From assembly GCA_028023455.1 (NCBI GenBank), contig JAQFVV010000013.1, forward strand, positions 7,592,411 to 7,656,410: 64,000 nt of DNA. Reading direction: 5' to 3'. The stretch comes from Epiperipatus broadwayi. Taxonomy: Eukaryota; Onychophora; Udeonychophora; Euonychophora; Peripatidae. A program made the translations under genes and the position numbers. Positions 23,261-34,989 of this stretch are shown piece by piece. The stretch's first letter is position 1, and each line of letters begins with the position of its first letter. Under the pieces are notes generated by a model, which was not told the origin of the DNA, ran no database searches, and saw only the letters and a program-made list of their open reading frames with translations.

Positions 23261-24464
23261 GTAAAGTGCACTATATGATTAAAGTATTATATGGTTAAAT
23301 TAATCTTAGTAGAGTAGGAGTTCCAATAATTTTCTTAAACTCTGATTTGACTATTAATAAAAGGAAAATTGGTTAATGAAGTTGAAAGATGTAAAGAAGG
23401 CCTAGGAAATGAACATATAGGAGAAATATTTTATGAATAAAAGATAACAGATAATTATAGATTATAAATTCAGTATTGTATAATATATGATGAGCCAATG
23501 AAAAGATCAAGCCCTAGTCTAGGAATTCCAGGTTTTTTGGTAACCAGATAGATAAGAAGGGAAAATGATGATGATGGGGCATCTGACCTAAATCTCACAC
23601 TCTAAATATTCAGACCTGATATTAATAAAATAGACCACCAACTATGTACTAGTTTTTTATATCTTTTTTCTTTGAAGAAGAGTTGGAGTAGATGACTGAC
23701 CATTACAATATATAACTATGAAATTTTTAACTAATGTCAAAAAAATAACAATAGAAAATTTGTTATAAAGTTATATAAAATTAAATGGCCCACAACATCA
23801 TAGATATCACAGTATTGTAACTGAAAGTGCTGCCTTTAGATCCAATATTAAACTTATGAGCTAATTTTCTCAAATATGATACATTAAAAATCAGTCAACA
23901 GACACTTCAACAACTTTTTGCTTCAGATGTAAATAGCTATTAATGTTCTCTAAAGAGTTACAAGATTTGCATTATTCCTTTCTACATTTAATTAACATGA
24001 ATTTATGAACATTTGTAGCTAGTACTTCTATCAAATATATATGTAATTGTATAGAACAGGCAAACCATATGTATATGTATGCAATTGATGGGTTTTCTTT
24101 CATTTTGTGTATTTCTAAAACTGTTGCCTTATTTGATAAAATTTTGTCTAAAACTTTTGTAAAATGTCACTGTATTATTTAAAATTTCATTATTGCTTAT
24201 TATTATTATTTTGAGTATTTTTGCAACTTACAGAATATTATTAATAATTTTGAAAAATGTAATAGAAATGCACATTAAAGTTTATAATGCATTTTTTAAA
24301 ATGTGTATGCTAAAAGAAATTGTGCTAAGGATGGTTTGCAAACAATAGCTAATTGTCATGAGATAGACATAAAATCTAGCTATCCAATAAATTTGTAATG
24401 TGTAACAGATGTCAGTAAATTCATTTGGTGAATATATATACGCCCACATGCATATATATAATTA
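23261..24464. other. AT-rich DNA, no feature recognised
   Basis: No coding or repeat structure was seen. Confidence 0.4.
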
Positions 24465-24550
24465 TAAGGGACTTGAACTCGAACTTTCAAGCTTCCTACA
24501 TCCATTTTATCTTATACAATGGATATACTTGACCACATACATGTGAAAAA
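24465..24550. mobile_element. Truncated arm of the 24.9-kb palindromic element
   Basis: ATAATTATAAGGGACTTGAA, CTCGAACTTTCAAGCTTCC and TTTTATCTTATACAA repeat the left arm of the element at 24896-25119. The remainder is missing or diverged. Confidence 0.65.
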
Positions 24551-24895
24551 GATAAATGATCTTCAATATATGTATTTCCGGCTGAATCAGAACTCATCAA
24601 TTGGTCCAGATCACCATATCATTCATATATATACAATCATTGCTCAGTTTATATTAGGATAGCAAATCTTTAAACTCTAATGGAAAAACTTCTATCTTCT
24701 CCACTCTCAATCTCTTCAACCATTTATTTCACTGAAAATCCAAGAATGAAATGCTCAAAGCCTTGTTGATGCCAATATTATTGTCATATCCATGTTGACC
24801 TTAAGTCGATCTGACTTTCTCACATAGGACCTTAATATGTCCATATACAGAAGAGATATTGGCAGAATATAGGCTGAATATGTAATGTTTTTTCA

Positions 24896-25119
24896 AAATA
24901 TATGTTTATTGTCTATATTAAACTTAATGTAATTATAAAGCACTTGAACTCTAACTTTCAAACTCCCTACTTCTATCCAATTTATCTTATACAACTTATG
25001 CACGAGGTCATGTATATCAGTTGAATAAGATAAATTGGATAGATGACGGGAGCTTAAAAGTTCGAGTTCAAGTCCCTTATAATTACATTAAGTTTAGTAT
25101 AGACAATATACATATATTT
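24896..25119. mobile_element. Palindromic MITE-like element, about 224 bp
   Basis: The arms are about 95 bp. The left reads TATTGTCTATATTAAACTTA, TAATTATAAAGCACTTGAAC and CCAATTTATCTTATACAAC; the right carries their reverse complements with a few changes. The loop is about 25 bp (TTATGCACGAGGTCATG). Confidence 0.8.
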
Positions 25120-25759
25120 AAAAAATGTATATATTATTCGAGGAATAATTAAGGAAGATGTTGATAAAACTATAGATGAAATTCGAATTGAAATACTTGA
25201 GAACTCATCCAATTTGAAAAATTTCATTTCTTAATGTAATTTTTAAGATAATAGTCAATTGATTTGCTGCAATAAATTTATTAAGAAGGCAAGCAATGCA
25301 AATTAATTCATAAAGCTCAAATAACATCTCGTTATAATGTTCATGCAGAGGACTTAACATGCAAACATAAACATATACTTTTATCTAACATGTTTAGATT
25401 TCAAAATGTCTTCTTTTACTATTATTGTTATTGAATAACAAATGGGTGCATGTGTTTGATCCCCTCCCCCCCACCTTCTTGAAAATCTTTTCTACAGATG
25501 TGAATTTTTCATTCAAATATTTTTTCCTCATTTGGGATTATTCCGTTATAATATTCATTGTTTGAAAGCAAATATTTGTTTTCTATATAAGTAGTGTATA
25601 CGAGTGGCATAAAATAATAGTTGCCATAGCCAGTGAGCTTCTATGCCCTCTTATATGCCTAGATTTTTAAGATCACAAAATTTAAAATACAAACAAGTTT
25701 AGTTTAAATAATAATTAAGCTAACAATTTAAATTCAATGTACTGTATTGCACAAAAATA

Positions 25760-26950
25760 CGCATATAGTGTGCCGGTCGGATTTGTATGTTCACGTAACA
25801 AGATCTAGCATCTAGGCAAAAGTACCTCGAATCCAATCGTGCGCAAGATACACAGGTCAGGAACACTCATGAACTCTGCCCTATTTGCCTATTTCCTAGA
25901 TCTATAACATTATGAGCAACAATCCCGATGACATTGATTAATTTACTTCTCACCCGCCGGCATCGGTCATCAGAGACACAAAAAGACTCTAGGCTAAACT
26001 TATATGATAGAATAACTTAATAATTAGCTATATTTTATGAGCAATGAAGGCTCGTGACCTAGCATATTAATTATGTATTGAGCGGAGATCATCTAGTCAT
26101 ATTTAGCACAAGTAATAACTTAATGTATTAACTTAACTAAAAGAAAGCAATGGTTCAAGTTTGATATATATGTTTAAGATTTATTAATAACAAAATTATG
26201 TCGGGTTATTTACCAGACATGAGCCTCGTATTATATATATATATGTTTGATGCATATTTAACGATAACATAAGATTTGCGGCTATGCCAATAATATATAT
26301 ATATATGTGATTTCATGAATTAGCGCTATTAGAATACATTACTGGAATACTATTACACCCCCAGAGACGAAGAGAGCATTTACTTGATTTAAACAATAAT
26401 TTTATAAGCAGATATTACATTTGGTTACATTCAATATTATTATTAATTGGAGTTATAGATAATTAATGCGCGGGGTGGATAATGAATAATTATATAAACG
26501 ATACTAAATCTATCGCATTAATACGTATATTAAACTAATGGAAATATGTCTATTTACAGAAGTCATCTCATTACGGCTTATGACTATTTCTGGGTGACTA
26601 ATAAAACACTGAAAGATGGTGCGTGCATGGCTGATGATTGGGTTGGTCCAATTATGGATCCTGGAGTGTGCTTCATGAATTTTAAGAACGAAGTTGACCG
26701 ATTTCCTCTGCAACGTAGGCAGGGTCGGTATTGAGACGAATGACAGTCGGCTATGTCATTATCGGGCTGGATTTTCCAGAGCTATCCCCGTATAAAGCAT
26801 GCACATAAGACCAAGGATGTCCCCAGGGTGGTTTTACAGCCTGGTTTAAGGACATTGAGAACGATGATGGGGCTCGATTGCTCGAATACCTCCATGTGAG
26901 AAAGAAGCACGAACATATATAAAAACGAACTGGCCTTTATGCATGTAACG
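25760..26950. other. Island of distinct base composition, probable old transposon
   Basis: CpG and G+C are visibly higher than around (GTGCCGGTCGGA, CCCGCCGGCATCGG, GCGCGGGGTGG). A motif 'AGCATCTAGGCA' is shared with the LTRs at 49.8 and 52.8 kb. A frame at 26546-26734 on the plus strand (MSIYRSHLITAYDYFWVTNK and on) has an ATG but no recognisable domain, and stops follow it. The best guess is a solo LTR or leader of an unidentified retroelement. I could not define its ends. Confidence 0.35.
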
Positions 26951-29324
26951 CTTAATATAATATAAATATAATTCTAAAAATTGAAGATTATCGAAACGTA
27001 TTTATTGCTCATAAATTATGAAATATTCGGCGTAATGATATGGCCTCATTAAGCAAACATGGATAATAATTATACTTAAATATAAAACTAAGATCTTAAG
27101 ATCCCCCTCCCCCTTACATTATGTTACTTAATATTATCCATTACTTCCCACACATTTAATAAATCTCAATTTTGGTTACTAAATGCCCATGTGAAAATAT
27201 ATAAATTATTACAAAATAAGTGGGTGGTGGTAATAGCTAAGCTGGGTTTTACATATATAATTTAAGAATAAAAGATAGTGCATTATTTAGGAAGAAAATG
27301 TGAAAAAAAAAACAGATGTCAATCTGTTTCTCTACAGTACACATAAAAATATAATTAGTTTATTTATTTAAAATCGCGAGCACCTGGGCAAGTCGAATAC
27401 TTGTTTTGATCAAATTATAAATTATTTACCCAGTAAATGATGGGTGGGGAAACAAAATGAATTATATGCTTGCGATTTTAGAATACTATTGGCATTTATT
27501 TTAAAATATAAATACATAAATCTTAATGAAAATTATTTGCCGCTTGGAATTAAAAGAAAAGGAAAAACATTTTATAGGAGGCTTAATATAGATTAGTTAT
27601 ATAGAGTTATACGAATACATATTTTGAAGACATTTAAAATAGGTGATTAAAATATAAATATTACAGAGAAGGCAGGATTTAAGAATTGCAAGCAGTCAAA
27701 GTTCTTTTACCTTGTTTATTTGGAAGAGCGATTTCACTAGGAGTCAGTCCATCGGTACTGTTTCACTAGATCTAGGGTAGCATTATTATTTGAAAATTAG
27801 CATTTCATTTTCATTGGAAAAATACATAAAGTTCATTGGTACAGGATGCAGAGCTTCGTTCATGGGAACAGCATATTTAGAACAGAGGGAAAAGGCGAAA
27901 TTTCTCCTACTCACGACACATTGAGTGAGAATTAAAACTGGCGTGGAATATGTATAACGACATAGTTATTTAGTGGTCTCTTCCTCCTATGGATTCAAAT
28001 CCAGCAGTATATATACTTTTATTTTGAAGCTGTAACTTAGCAACTACTGCTGGACCTGAGGCGGTTTAAGCACTTAAGTTTCATCTGGAATAGTTTGACC
28101 GGATACTCTTATCTAGAAAGATGTTTGAAACAATGCAAGTTTGTTATCAGTTTCTTGAATGATTGTTTTAAAATATATCTTATGATTTTAAAACAAGCTA
28201 GTGTGGACAATTTCCACTAATGGGTTTATTTTATTATTACCAATTCGTAATCTTTTACTTTAATCTAAGGGGTCTTCCAGGTAATTGTTTTTCGAGTGGC
28301 TTCTTAACAAGATTGCATCATTTCTGGCTACAAAATTATATATGAAAAAATAATAAGTTTCATATATAATACCTTATATATATATAACTATTAATTTATT
28401 CGCAATCTCCCACAGTGAAATATATAGATATTTATTATTTACGCCCATATATACATGAGAATATTATTAAATATTTTTAAATTAAAATACATATGTGTTA
28501 ATGTGATTTATGTTATAATACTAATCAAAAGAAATATATATATATTATTAGCTATGTATATATGTGCGTAAAGGCGGGTTTGAATACAGTTAGGTGGTAG
28601 GAGATTGGATGTGGGCTGTGAAGCAGGATCTGAGCATCAGATCATCTGCTTCAATAGTCTGTTGTTGTTTTTTTTAAAAAAAAAGTTTTATGACGTAATA
28701 CATCTGAGCAAAATTTTAACTTTTTTTTTTTAAAAAAATTGCCAAAAAAAAATTAAAATTTTTATTTCAGGTACCCAATATTTGTAATTAATGTGTAAAT
28801 GGAGTTAAAATGTAACATCTATATAGCTTACTTGAAAAATGTGTGTTTCAACTTGATAAATAAATGGGAATTTATTTATTACCAACTAGCTGTTGCAAGT
28901 CTCCTTCTTTCATATTTTTTCATAGAAGCATCTTCCGAAATCTTTTCTTCGCAATGGCTTATGTTATCTATTAATTGCCTATGATACCCCAATATAATTG
29001 GTGTATAATACCTCTTATCTCAATTTTATATACAGTATATACATTGTATAACAATTAGTACAATTATATGATCTGCATTTTGTTGTCCAGAGACTTTTCA
29101 TACAATGCAAAAGTTTAAACTATTTAAACTTCATCTGTTTTTTTATTAAGTGGCCAGCAGCCATGAATAATTTACTTTGATTATAATGTAAAAATGTTGT
29201 AATTTTGATAACCATAAGTATAATGCAAGTACAATGCTAATACAATGAAAGTATGCTAGGTATAATATAATAAGTGGTGCTTTTTATATTATGTACAAAT
29301 TAATAAACAACATAAAGTAGTCAA
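26951..29324. other. AT-rich DNA, no feature recognised
   Basis: It holds short A/T homopolymers and a 10-bp inverted repeat TCCAGCAGTA...TACTGCTGGA at 28000-28054. The 61-codon frame at 28799-28984 begins with ATG but shows no domain. Confidence 0.4.
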
Positions 29325-29396
29325 GTGTTGCTGGCCTAGCGGTTAGCATAACTGTCTTCCAAGCAGCTGGTCCAAGTTCGCTACCCGGTCAATGCA
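29325..29396 (+). pseudogene. tRNA-Gly(TCC) pseudogene or SINE head
   Basis: The 72 nt align along their length with metazoan tRNA-Gly(UCC): GTGTTGC acceptor, GCGGTTAGCATA D-arm, anticodon loop CTTCCAA, and TTCGCTA T-loop followed by CCCGGTCAATGCA. Acceptor pairing is 6 of 7 with wobbles. The T-stem reads CCAAG against CCCGG, with two broken pairs (GG to AA). The loss of stem pairing argues for a dead gene or a tRNA-derived SINE fragment. It lies outside PARL. Confidence 0.7.
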
Positions 29397-30315
29397 CTCG
29401 ACATATGAAAATATATATATATAATATAAATGATGAAGTGACCAATCAGAATTACTGACATTAACTATTGCCATTTAATATTATTTTAAAAAGTCTGACA
29501 AAACGAAAGATGACGTAAAACCTAAATGTTTATTTATAAAACTCCATTATATAGATAACGCTCTGCTTTCTCTCCTAGTTGATAATTATAGTATATATAC
29601 AAAATGTTTTAATGTGTGACATAACTCACATGTTTAAACAATGAGAACCCACAGCATCAGATTTAATTTTTCATGGTAAAAATAGTTTTTATTCCCAATT
29701 TGAATACCATCTATGTAATATTTAAATAAACAAATTCGGAAGGAAAGGGTTGTTTTTATCCTATATAATTAGATCTGAATCTGTAGATTACATTTGTTCA
29801 ACAGCATTTAAGTTGCTGCAAATGCCAAACACTTTTAACTCTACATTGATCATAGTTATTGAACTGAAATTAATTAGTGCTGATAAAAATCTGTTGAAGA
29901 TGACAGTATAAATTCAAATCTGGGTAAAGACTAATAACATTTGTTAAACATTTATTTACAGCATTTAATACCAATTGTTCTACTTGTTTTTAAATATTTT
30001 ATTATACGTATATATGAGCATAGTCATTTATAGACAAGTATGATCATTCCAACTTCAATTTAAAAAAAAAAAGATATAACAATGAAAAATAAATAATATA
30101 CTATGAATGAATTTTGTAATGATTAAACAAACTATCAGTGAAGCATATATATCCACATATTAAAAATACTGCTCTAATATATGTTGTGATGCTGGGATTT
30201 TTCTCTTCAACAGTAAACTTTTCTTTCTGAAAGTCTTCAATACTTTATCCAATTATAATTATCTAATGTATTGTATTCTCAGCCATATTTTCCCAATGAG
30301 GCAATCAATATTGCT
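29397..30315. other. AT-rich DNA, no feature recognised
   Basis: A (TA)n run follows the tRNA-like sequence; nothing else was identified. Confidence 0.4.
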
Positions 30316-30604
30316 AAACATCACATGATTACCATTTCTTATGCTTTCTCATAACTGTTATTAAAACAGGCAAAACACTCCATACAGTAGTGCCACTCAG
30401 TGCAAGCCAGAGTAATCTAGATGCAGTGCTCTCAGATCCAAGGCTTCTCACTGACGAAGGCCACAAGCCAGAAACTAGTCTGGGGATATTGGATGAGTAG
30501 GCACTAGATATGGATTTTATGTACAAGTCTTCTGCCATCCATTGATTACTCTGGCTTGCACTGAGTGGCACTACTGTATGGAGGATTTTGCCTGTTTTAA
30601 TAGT
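30316..30604 (+). mobile_element. Inverted-arm repeat element (copy B), left arm deleted
   Basis: It starts with the family's unique end (AACATCACATGATTACC), then 45 bp of the first arm (GGCAAAACACTCCATACAGT), then jumps to the inner region CTAGATGCAGTGCTCTCAG and a complete second arm ending ATTTTGCC. About 300 bp present in copy A is missing. The 110-codon minus-strand frame here is a chance product of the repeat. No matching target duplication was found. Confidence 0.75.
30445..30486 (+). ncRNA. Hammerhead-ribozyme-like motif, copy B
   Basis: Layout is the same as copy A: TTCTCA, CTGACGA (30451-30457), stem II GGC/GCC (30459-30461 and 30467-30469), GAAA (30471-30474), CTAGTC, TGGGGA (30481-30486). 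N7 is C instead of T, a change hammerheads tolerate. Stem I has six pairs, two of them wobble. The A/A mismatch closing stem II is present again. Confidence 0.33.
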
Positions 30605-30759
30605 TATCTTTATAATATAAACAGGGTCTGTCTCATATAGAAACCATGTTAAGTTCACCATAAAATAATATTTTCATAAATCTTGATTCATTTACTTATT
30701 TCATAATTTTATAATAGTAAACTCTATAGTATAATATACAGAAAGCTGAAGACATAATT

Positions 30760-32950
30760 GGTCTTATGATCTTTCCATCACATTTCAAAATTTTATAGAA
30801 CATTCCTAATTTTTTTCTGGCCCCTTCATATTACATCAATAAGAGGCAAGAGACTCATTTTTTTACAATAAATTAGGTAAAATAATAGCTTTGTATACAA
30901 CTAATTTAGTTGAAATAGTTATATTACCATTATGAAATATCCTGCCTTTCAATTTATTATGGGGTCTATGCTGCATTTCAATATCTAAGTTTACTTTTAT
31001 ACTTAAAAAGTTGGTACTATGCTTAAATTAGTAAACATTCTTAAACTGATGATTATTCAAGCCATAAGTTACTGAAAAATTTTCTTTCATCACTAGGCTG
31101 ATAAAAAAAACTTTAAAAAGTCTTTATATATTGCATTCAAAACATTAAAAGTATATTCTGTAGATTATCTTTTGAATTGGCAAGAATAGCATAATCATCA
31201 GTGGATTGTAAATTCAGAAGCCAATATAAAGACATTTTTTTATTGATTTAAATTAAAAATTACACAATTGTATCTGTATTGCATCTTGAGACCTGATTTA
31301 TGAAGCCACCTGTAAAGAGATCAAAGATCACTGCCATCAAATTTGAAAACAAATTTGGAACCAGTAGTAATCTTTGAATAACACTTTTCATTTCAAATGC
31401 CTGTTTTTTATCTTTAAAAATAACCCTTCCTCTCGTTCCATTATTTAAAAATTATATAATGCAAATAAATTTTGATGGACATGCATCTGTTTAAATAATT
31501 GATCAAATGCTTTGATCAAATCGGTAAAAGCAATTAATGTTGGATTAGTTCCATTACCTAATATTAACTGTTTAATATCTTAAAAAAAATATCAAACTTT
31601 ATTTAAACTTTTCAAATACAATAAAACTGTTAGTGTGAGCATACAGGTTAATATGTAACAAAATGTTACAATTGCTACCCATTTCTTCAAGTGTCGTTGG
31701 TCTAATCAGTGCAATTACTAGCACGAGAATTGTAAAAAGAATTCTTAAATTTATTAATATCGAATTTAAAATGACACTTTAACCAATTCGACTTTTCTGT
31801 CAAAAGATTTCCAATTAAGAAGTCATTCAAAATTATTGTTTACAAATCTAAAGATCCCTGGTCTGATCTCCATGTTACTATTGTCACTATTCAAACTAGA
31901 AATACCTGAAGAAAAGAAGAGAATAGTATCACTCACAATTTTGTTGCATATTAATCTAAGTGCTATTATTAACAATTACAATGTATTTAAAAAATTTAAA
32001 TAAAGTTTAAATTTTTCTCAAGATAATTTAATAATTAATATTAATGGTGGAAATAATCCAACATATATATTGCAACTAAAACACCATAATCACAAACTTT
32101 CAGATAAACAATAAAAGCAATATATAAATTAGTTTCCTGTTCTTAATATTTTTCTTGCATTTGACTAGCAATAAAAACCATATCTATAGTGCTTCTTGAT
32201 TCTCTAAAAATACATTGAAACTATCTATACCTATAAGCAACTTATTCAATAAAATCATTTAAAATATCTTTGTTATACTATATAATAGTGATATTTCTCA
32301 ATAATTACTGCAATTATATCTTGTTCTTTTATTTTTAAAAATTAAAATAATAGAAACAGTTAAAAATCATTCCTTTAAAAATGTTTACTATTTTTGAAAG
32401 TAATATATTGCCAACATATTTGAAAACTTCTTCAGGACTAATAAGATTCTGCATTTTTCTTATTTTTAAGATTACAATGAATTATTTTAACTTCATTAAA
32501 CTGAACAACTTTGTCCAAATCTTTATAAATAACTAAATAAAATGTCTCTTGTCTCATTATTCAAAAAATTATCAAAATGCTTCCACTTGCTAGGAATATT
32601 ATTGTCATCATATAAGAAATCACATCAATGGATTTAATAAGGATTATATTATTTTTTAGTTTCATGTTATTTTCAATACATCAGTGAATAATTATATTCC
32701 TTTGTACTATTAATCTACCAATCATTGAACTTCCCCTTTAAATTCCCTATAATGATTATGAAGCTTTATATTCAATTTATTATTCTACCAAGCAGAATAT
32801 GTCACAATTCAGGTTTAACCAATTCATTTATAAAAGAATATTTGTTAAAAAAAAACAGTTATGATTGGGAACCCAAGAATATAATTATTTATATATTTGT
32901 ATACATAACACATTTCTTAAGAGAATTTCTTGTTTAAATAACATAAAAAT
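30760..32950 (-). mobile_element. Decayed non-LTR retrotransposon (LINE) reverse transcriptase, probably two fragments
   Basis: Minus-strand translations with stops and shifts give, from high to low coordinate: RSTIDMVFIASQMQEKY and TNLYIAF (32105-32215, the 'RgTiDMIF..RQ.QEK' block); LIAFTDLIKAFDQ (31500-31560, RT motif A); VPNLFSNLMAVIFDLF (about 31310-31380, motif B after the 'GVKQG' site); GLKMQYRYNCVIFNL (31235-31285); STDDYAILANSK (31178-31212, motif C with DD). Two motif-A-like places occur 500 bp apart, so two copies may be joined. Order and blocks are those of LINE endonuclease-reverse transcriptases; the clade is not resolved. Confidence 0.75.
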
Positions 32951-34543
32951 TCTGAAAGTTAAAATTATAAATTTTAGTGTTTAATAGTGGTTGAAATTTA
33001 GTACAAATAGCTGACACTTCTAAAGAATGAACATGAAACTTTTGTGAATATATTTAGAATAAGATCTATTTTTTAATGTAACTATCATTTTAGCTTAAAC
33101 ATATTATTCTATGATTTGTTTAACAATCTGCGCTTGCATGTGCTCATGTGATTTGATCTGACTTCTAACTATAAAACCTATTAAATGCCAATATTTTGAA
33201 CATGGCTGGCATCAATGATTCCTTTATAGCAATTTCTCAGCCTAATGACATTAAATCCATTATGTTGTGCAATAATTCAAAAACAGCAATCCACTTAAGT
33301 TTTCAATACTAATGTAATTAACTTTTGTTTAAAATTTGTTATTTGTTCTAAGACATTTATTACAGTCTCCAAAAAAAAAATCATTCTTTTAATGTTTTTT
33401 AATTATATGTTCTTATCAAGATAGGTTAATTATAATAAATTTATACAAATAAGAAAGTAATTATAGCAGTTTTTTAATTTTTTTTTAACACAATAATCCT
33501 ATATTGATAAGGGAAACTATATGAATGTTTTTATTAAAAAAAAAAAAAAAAAAAATTCTTTTAAATAAATTTTATGTAATAATATCTTTAAAAAGTATAA
33601 GTCTAATATACATAAAAAGATAAGTCTTTATATTAATCATTTATATTAAAAAAAAATAATTTTTTATAAAATATTGTCATTTTTGATATTATATTTTTGT
33701 TTTTATTTTATGTTTCAGATGAATTACACTTTGACAAAGATTATAAACGTTGATGATATTCTTATATTTTTTGTAAAGTTTTAGTTCTTCAAAAAAAAAT
33801 ATTTTTTTTTTAAAAAGGAAAAGATATAGCAAAATTGTATTATGATAATAAACATGAGAATTAGAGGAAGATTTTTGCATGAAAAATTTAAATATTGTAT
33901 AACAAGTGTGACTGTATATCTTATTTCACTCTAAGTAGCATAAGAAGCAGTGTTTCACATCAAAATGAAGAGAAATGAATCAAACACTAATCTTTTCCAT
34001 TATAGTAAGGTTCAAGTCATGTAGCAATTGCAATATAGAAGCTATTCAGAATTTTGTGAAATTCTTCCACATCCATCCTACAGTTGTGACTTATTTAAAA
34101 AGTCTTCAAGACTGATCCACTCTCAAGAGGTTTAGTTAAAATGAAGAACTTCAGATGTGACTGAAGCTGCTGTCTACTATAGTGAAGTTAACAAGTGTAC
34201 GGACCAATACAAAACTGTTTTGAGAAAGGAGACTATATTAATATATATATATAATAAAATTTCATGCTGTTTGTTTGAATTAGATCATGTTCCAATATTT
34301 AAGTGGTATCATTTTGAGCTGGCTATTTTGAAATATAAAACTCTAATATATTTCTATCACAAAGGGCGGTGTTGAATTTTGTAACCATATGTGGTGATTT
34401 AATATTTGATATATATATATTAAAATAAGATTTCTTTTTGGATGCCACAAATAAAAATAAATTGCTTTTATATTTTACCCTGATCTTTCTTTTATAATTT
34501 GATACCTTACAATAATTTTAATGCTTGTATAGTTTAATTAAAA
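32951..34543. other. AT-rich DNA downstream of PARL
   Basis: Upstream portions of the decayed LINE may extend in here but are not readable. Otherwise the sequence holds homopolymers, including an A run at 33535-33555. Frames at 33689-33880 and 34157-34375 show no domain. Confidence 0.4.
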
Positions 34544-34549
34544 TTTATT
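34544..34549 (-). terminator. Candidate PARL polyadenylation signal
   Basis: This is the first exact AATAAA hexamer I can find on the minus strand after the PARL stop, about 340 nt downstream. AT-rich DNA yields this hexamer often by chance, so the placement is a suggestion only. Confidence 0.3.
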
Positions 34550-34889
34550 ATCTTTTTTTTATCAAAAATTTTATAAATAAATAAATAAATAAAAAATTCA
34601 TCTATAAATACAGTATTTGACAGCATAATTGACCTTCTTCAAAAAATTGTATAATTTTTAAAAATTGGTGAAATTGACTTATTTATCTATTTTTATCATT
34701 AAAAAAAAAGTCCAATAATTAAAAAAAATCATAATTCCACAATATTACAACTAATAAAAAAAAATTATAACCAAATTTATATTTTACATATCTTGAATTT
34801 TTGTGTACTTAATGTTGGAAAGAGGTCAATCATAGTACGACAATTCTTCTTCAAAAATTTCTAAAACAAAAATTTTTTTGGAGTGTGCT

Positions 34890-34989
34890 TCATTTACTTT
34901 TAGAAACTCCTTCTCTTAGATTATGCCACCATTTCATTAATGGTTCTCTCTTGTGCCAAATTAAATTTTGACCATATGAAATATACCAA
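34890..34989 (-). CDS. PARL: PARL terminal coding exon with stop codon
   Basis: The exon is 100 nt: one base completes the Ile codon begun in the previous exon (AT|T), then 32 codons and TGA at 34890-34892. The acceptor is a T-rich tract ending CTAG. The product is [20 protein letters not shown] followed by [12 protein letters not shown]. The human counterpart runs from WYVTYGHELIWKNREPLVKI to WHEIR and ends GGGSK. The exon lies 13.8 kb from its neighbour and was found by the phase and sequence expected for the PARL C-terminus. The 3' UTR follows towards lower coordinates. Confidence 0.95.

Noticed and set aside
28799-28984. 61-codon ATG frame with a hydrophobic middle
   Set aside because: Length and composition are expected by chance in AT-rich DNA; no homology or splice support seen.
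30329-30661. 110-codon minus-strand frame, and the 92-codon one at 47994-48272
   Set aside because: Both lie in the inverted-arm repeat and share a stretch only because the repeat is shared; no domain, and copy A lacks the frame.
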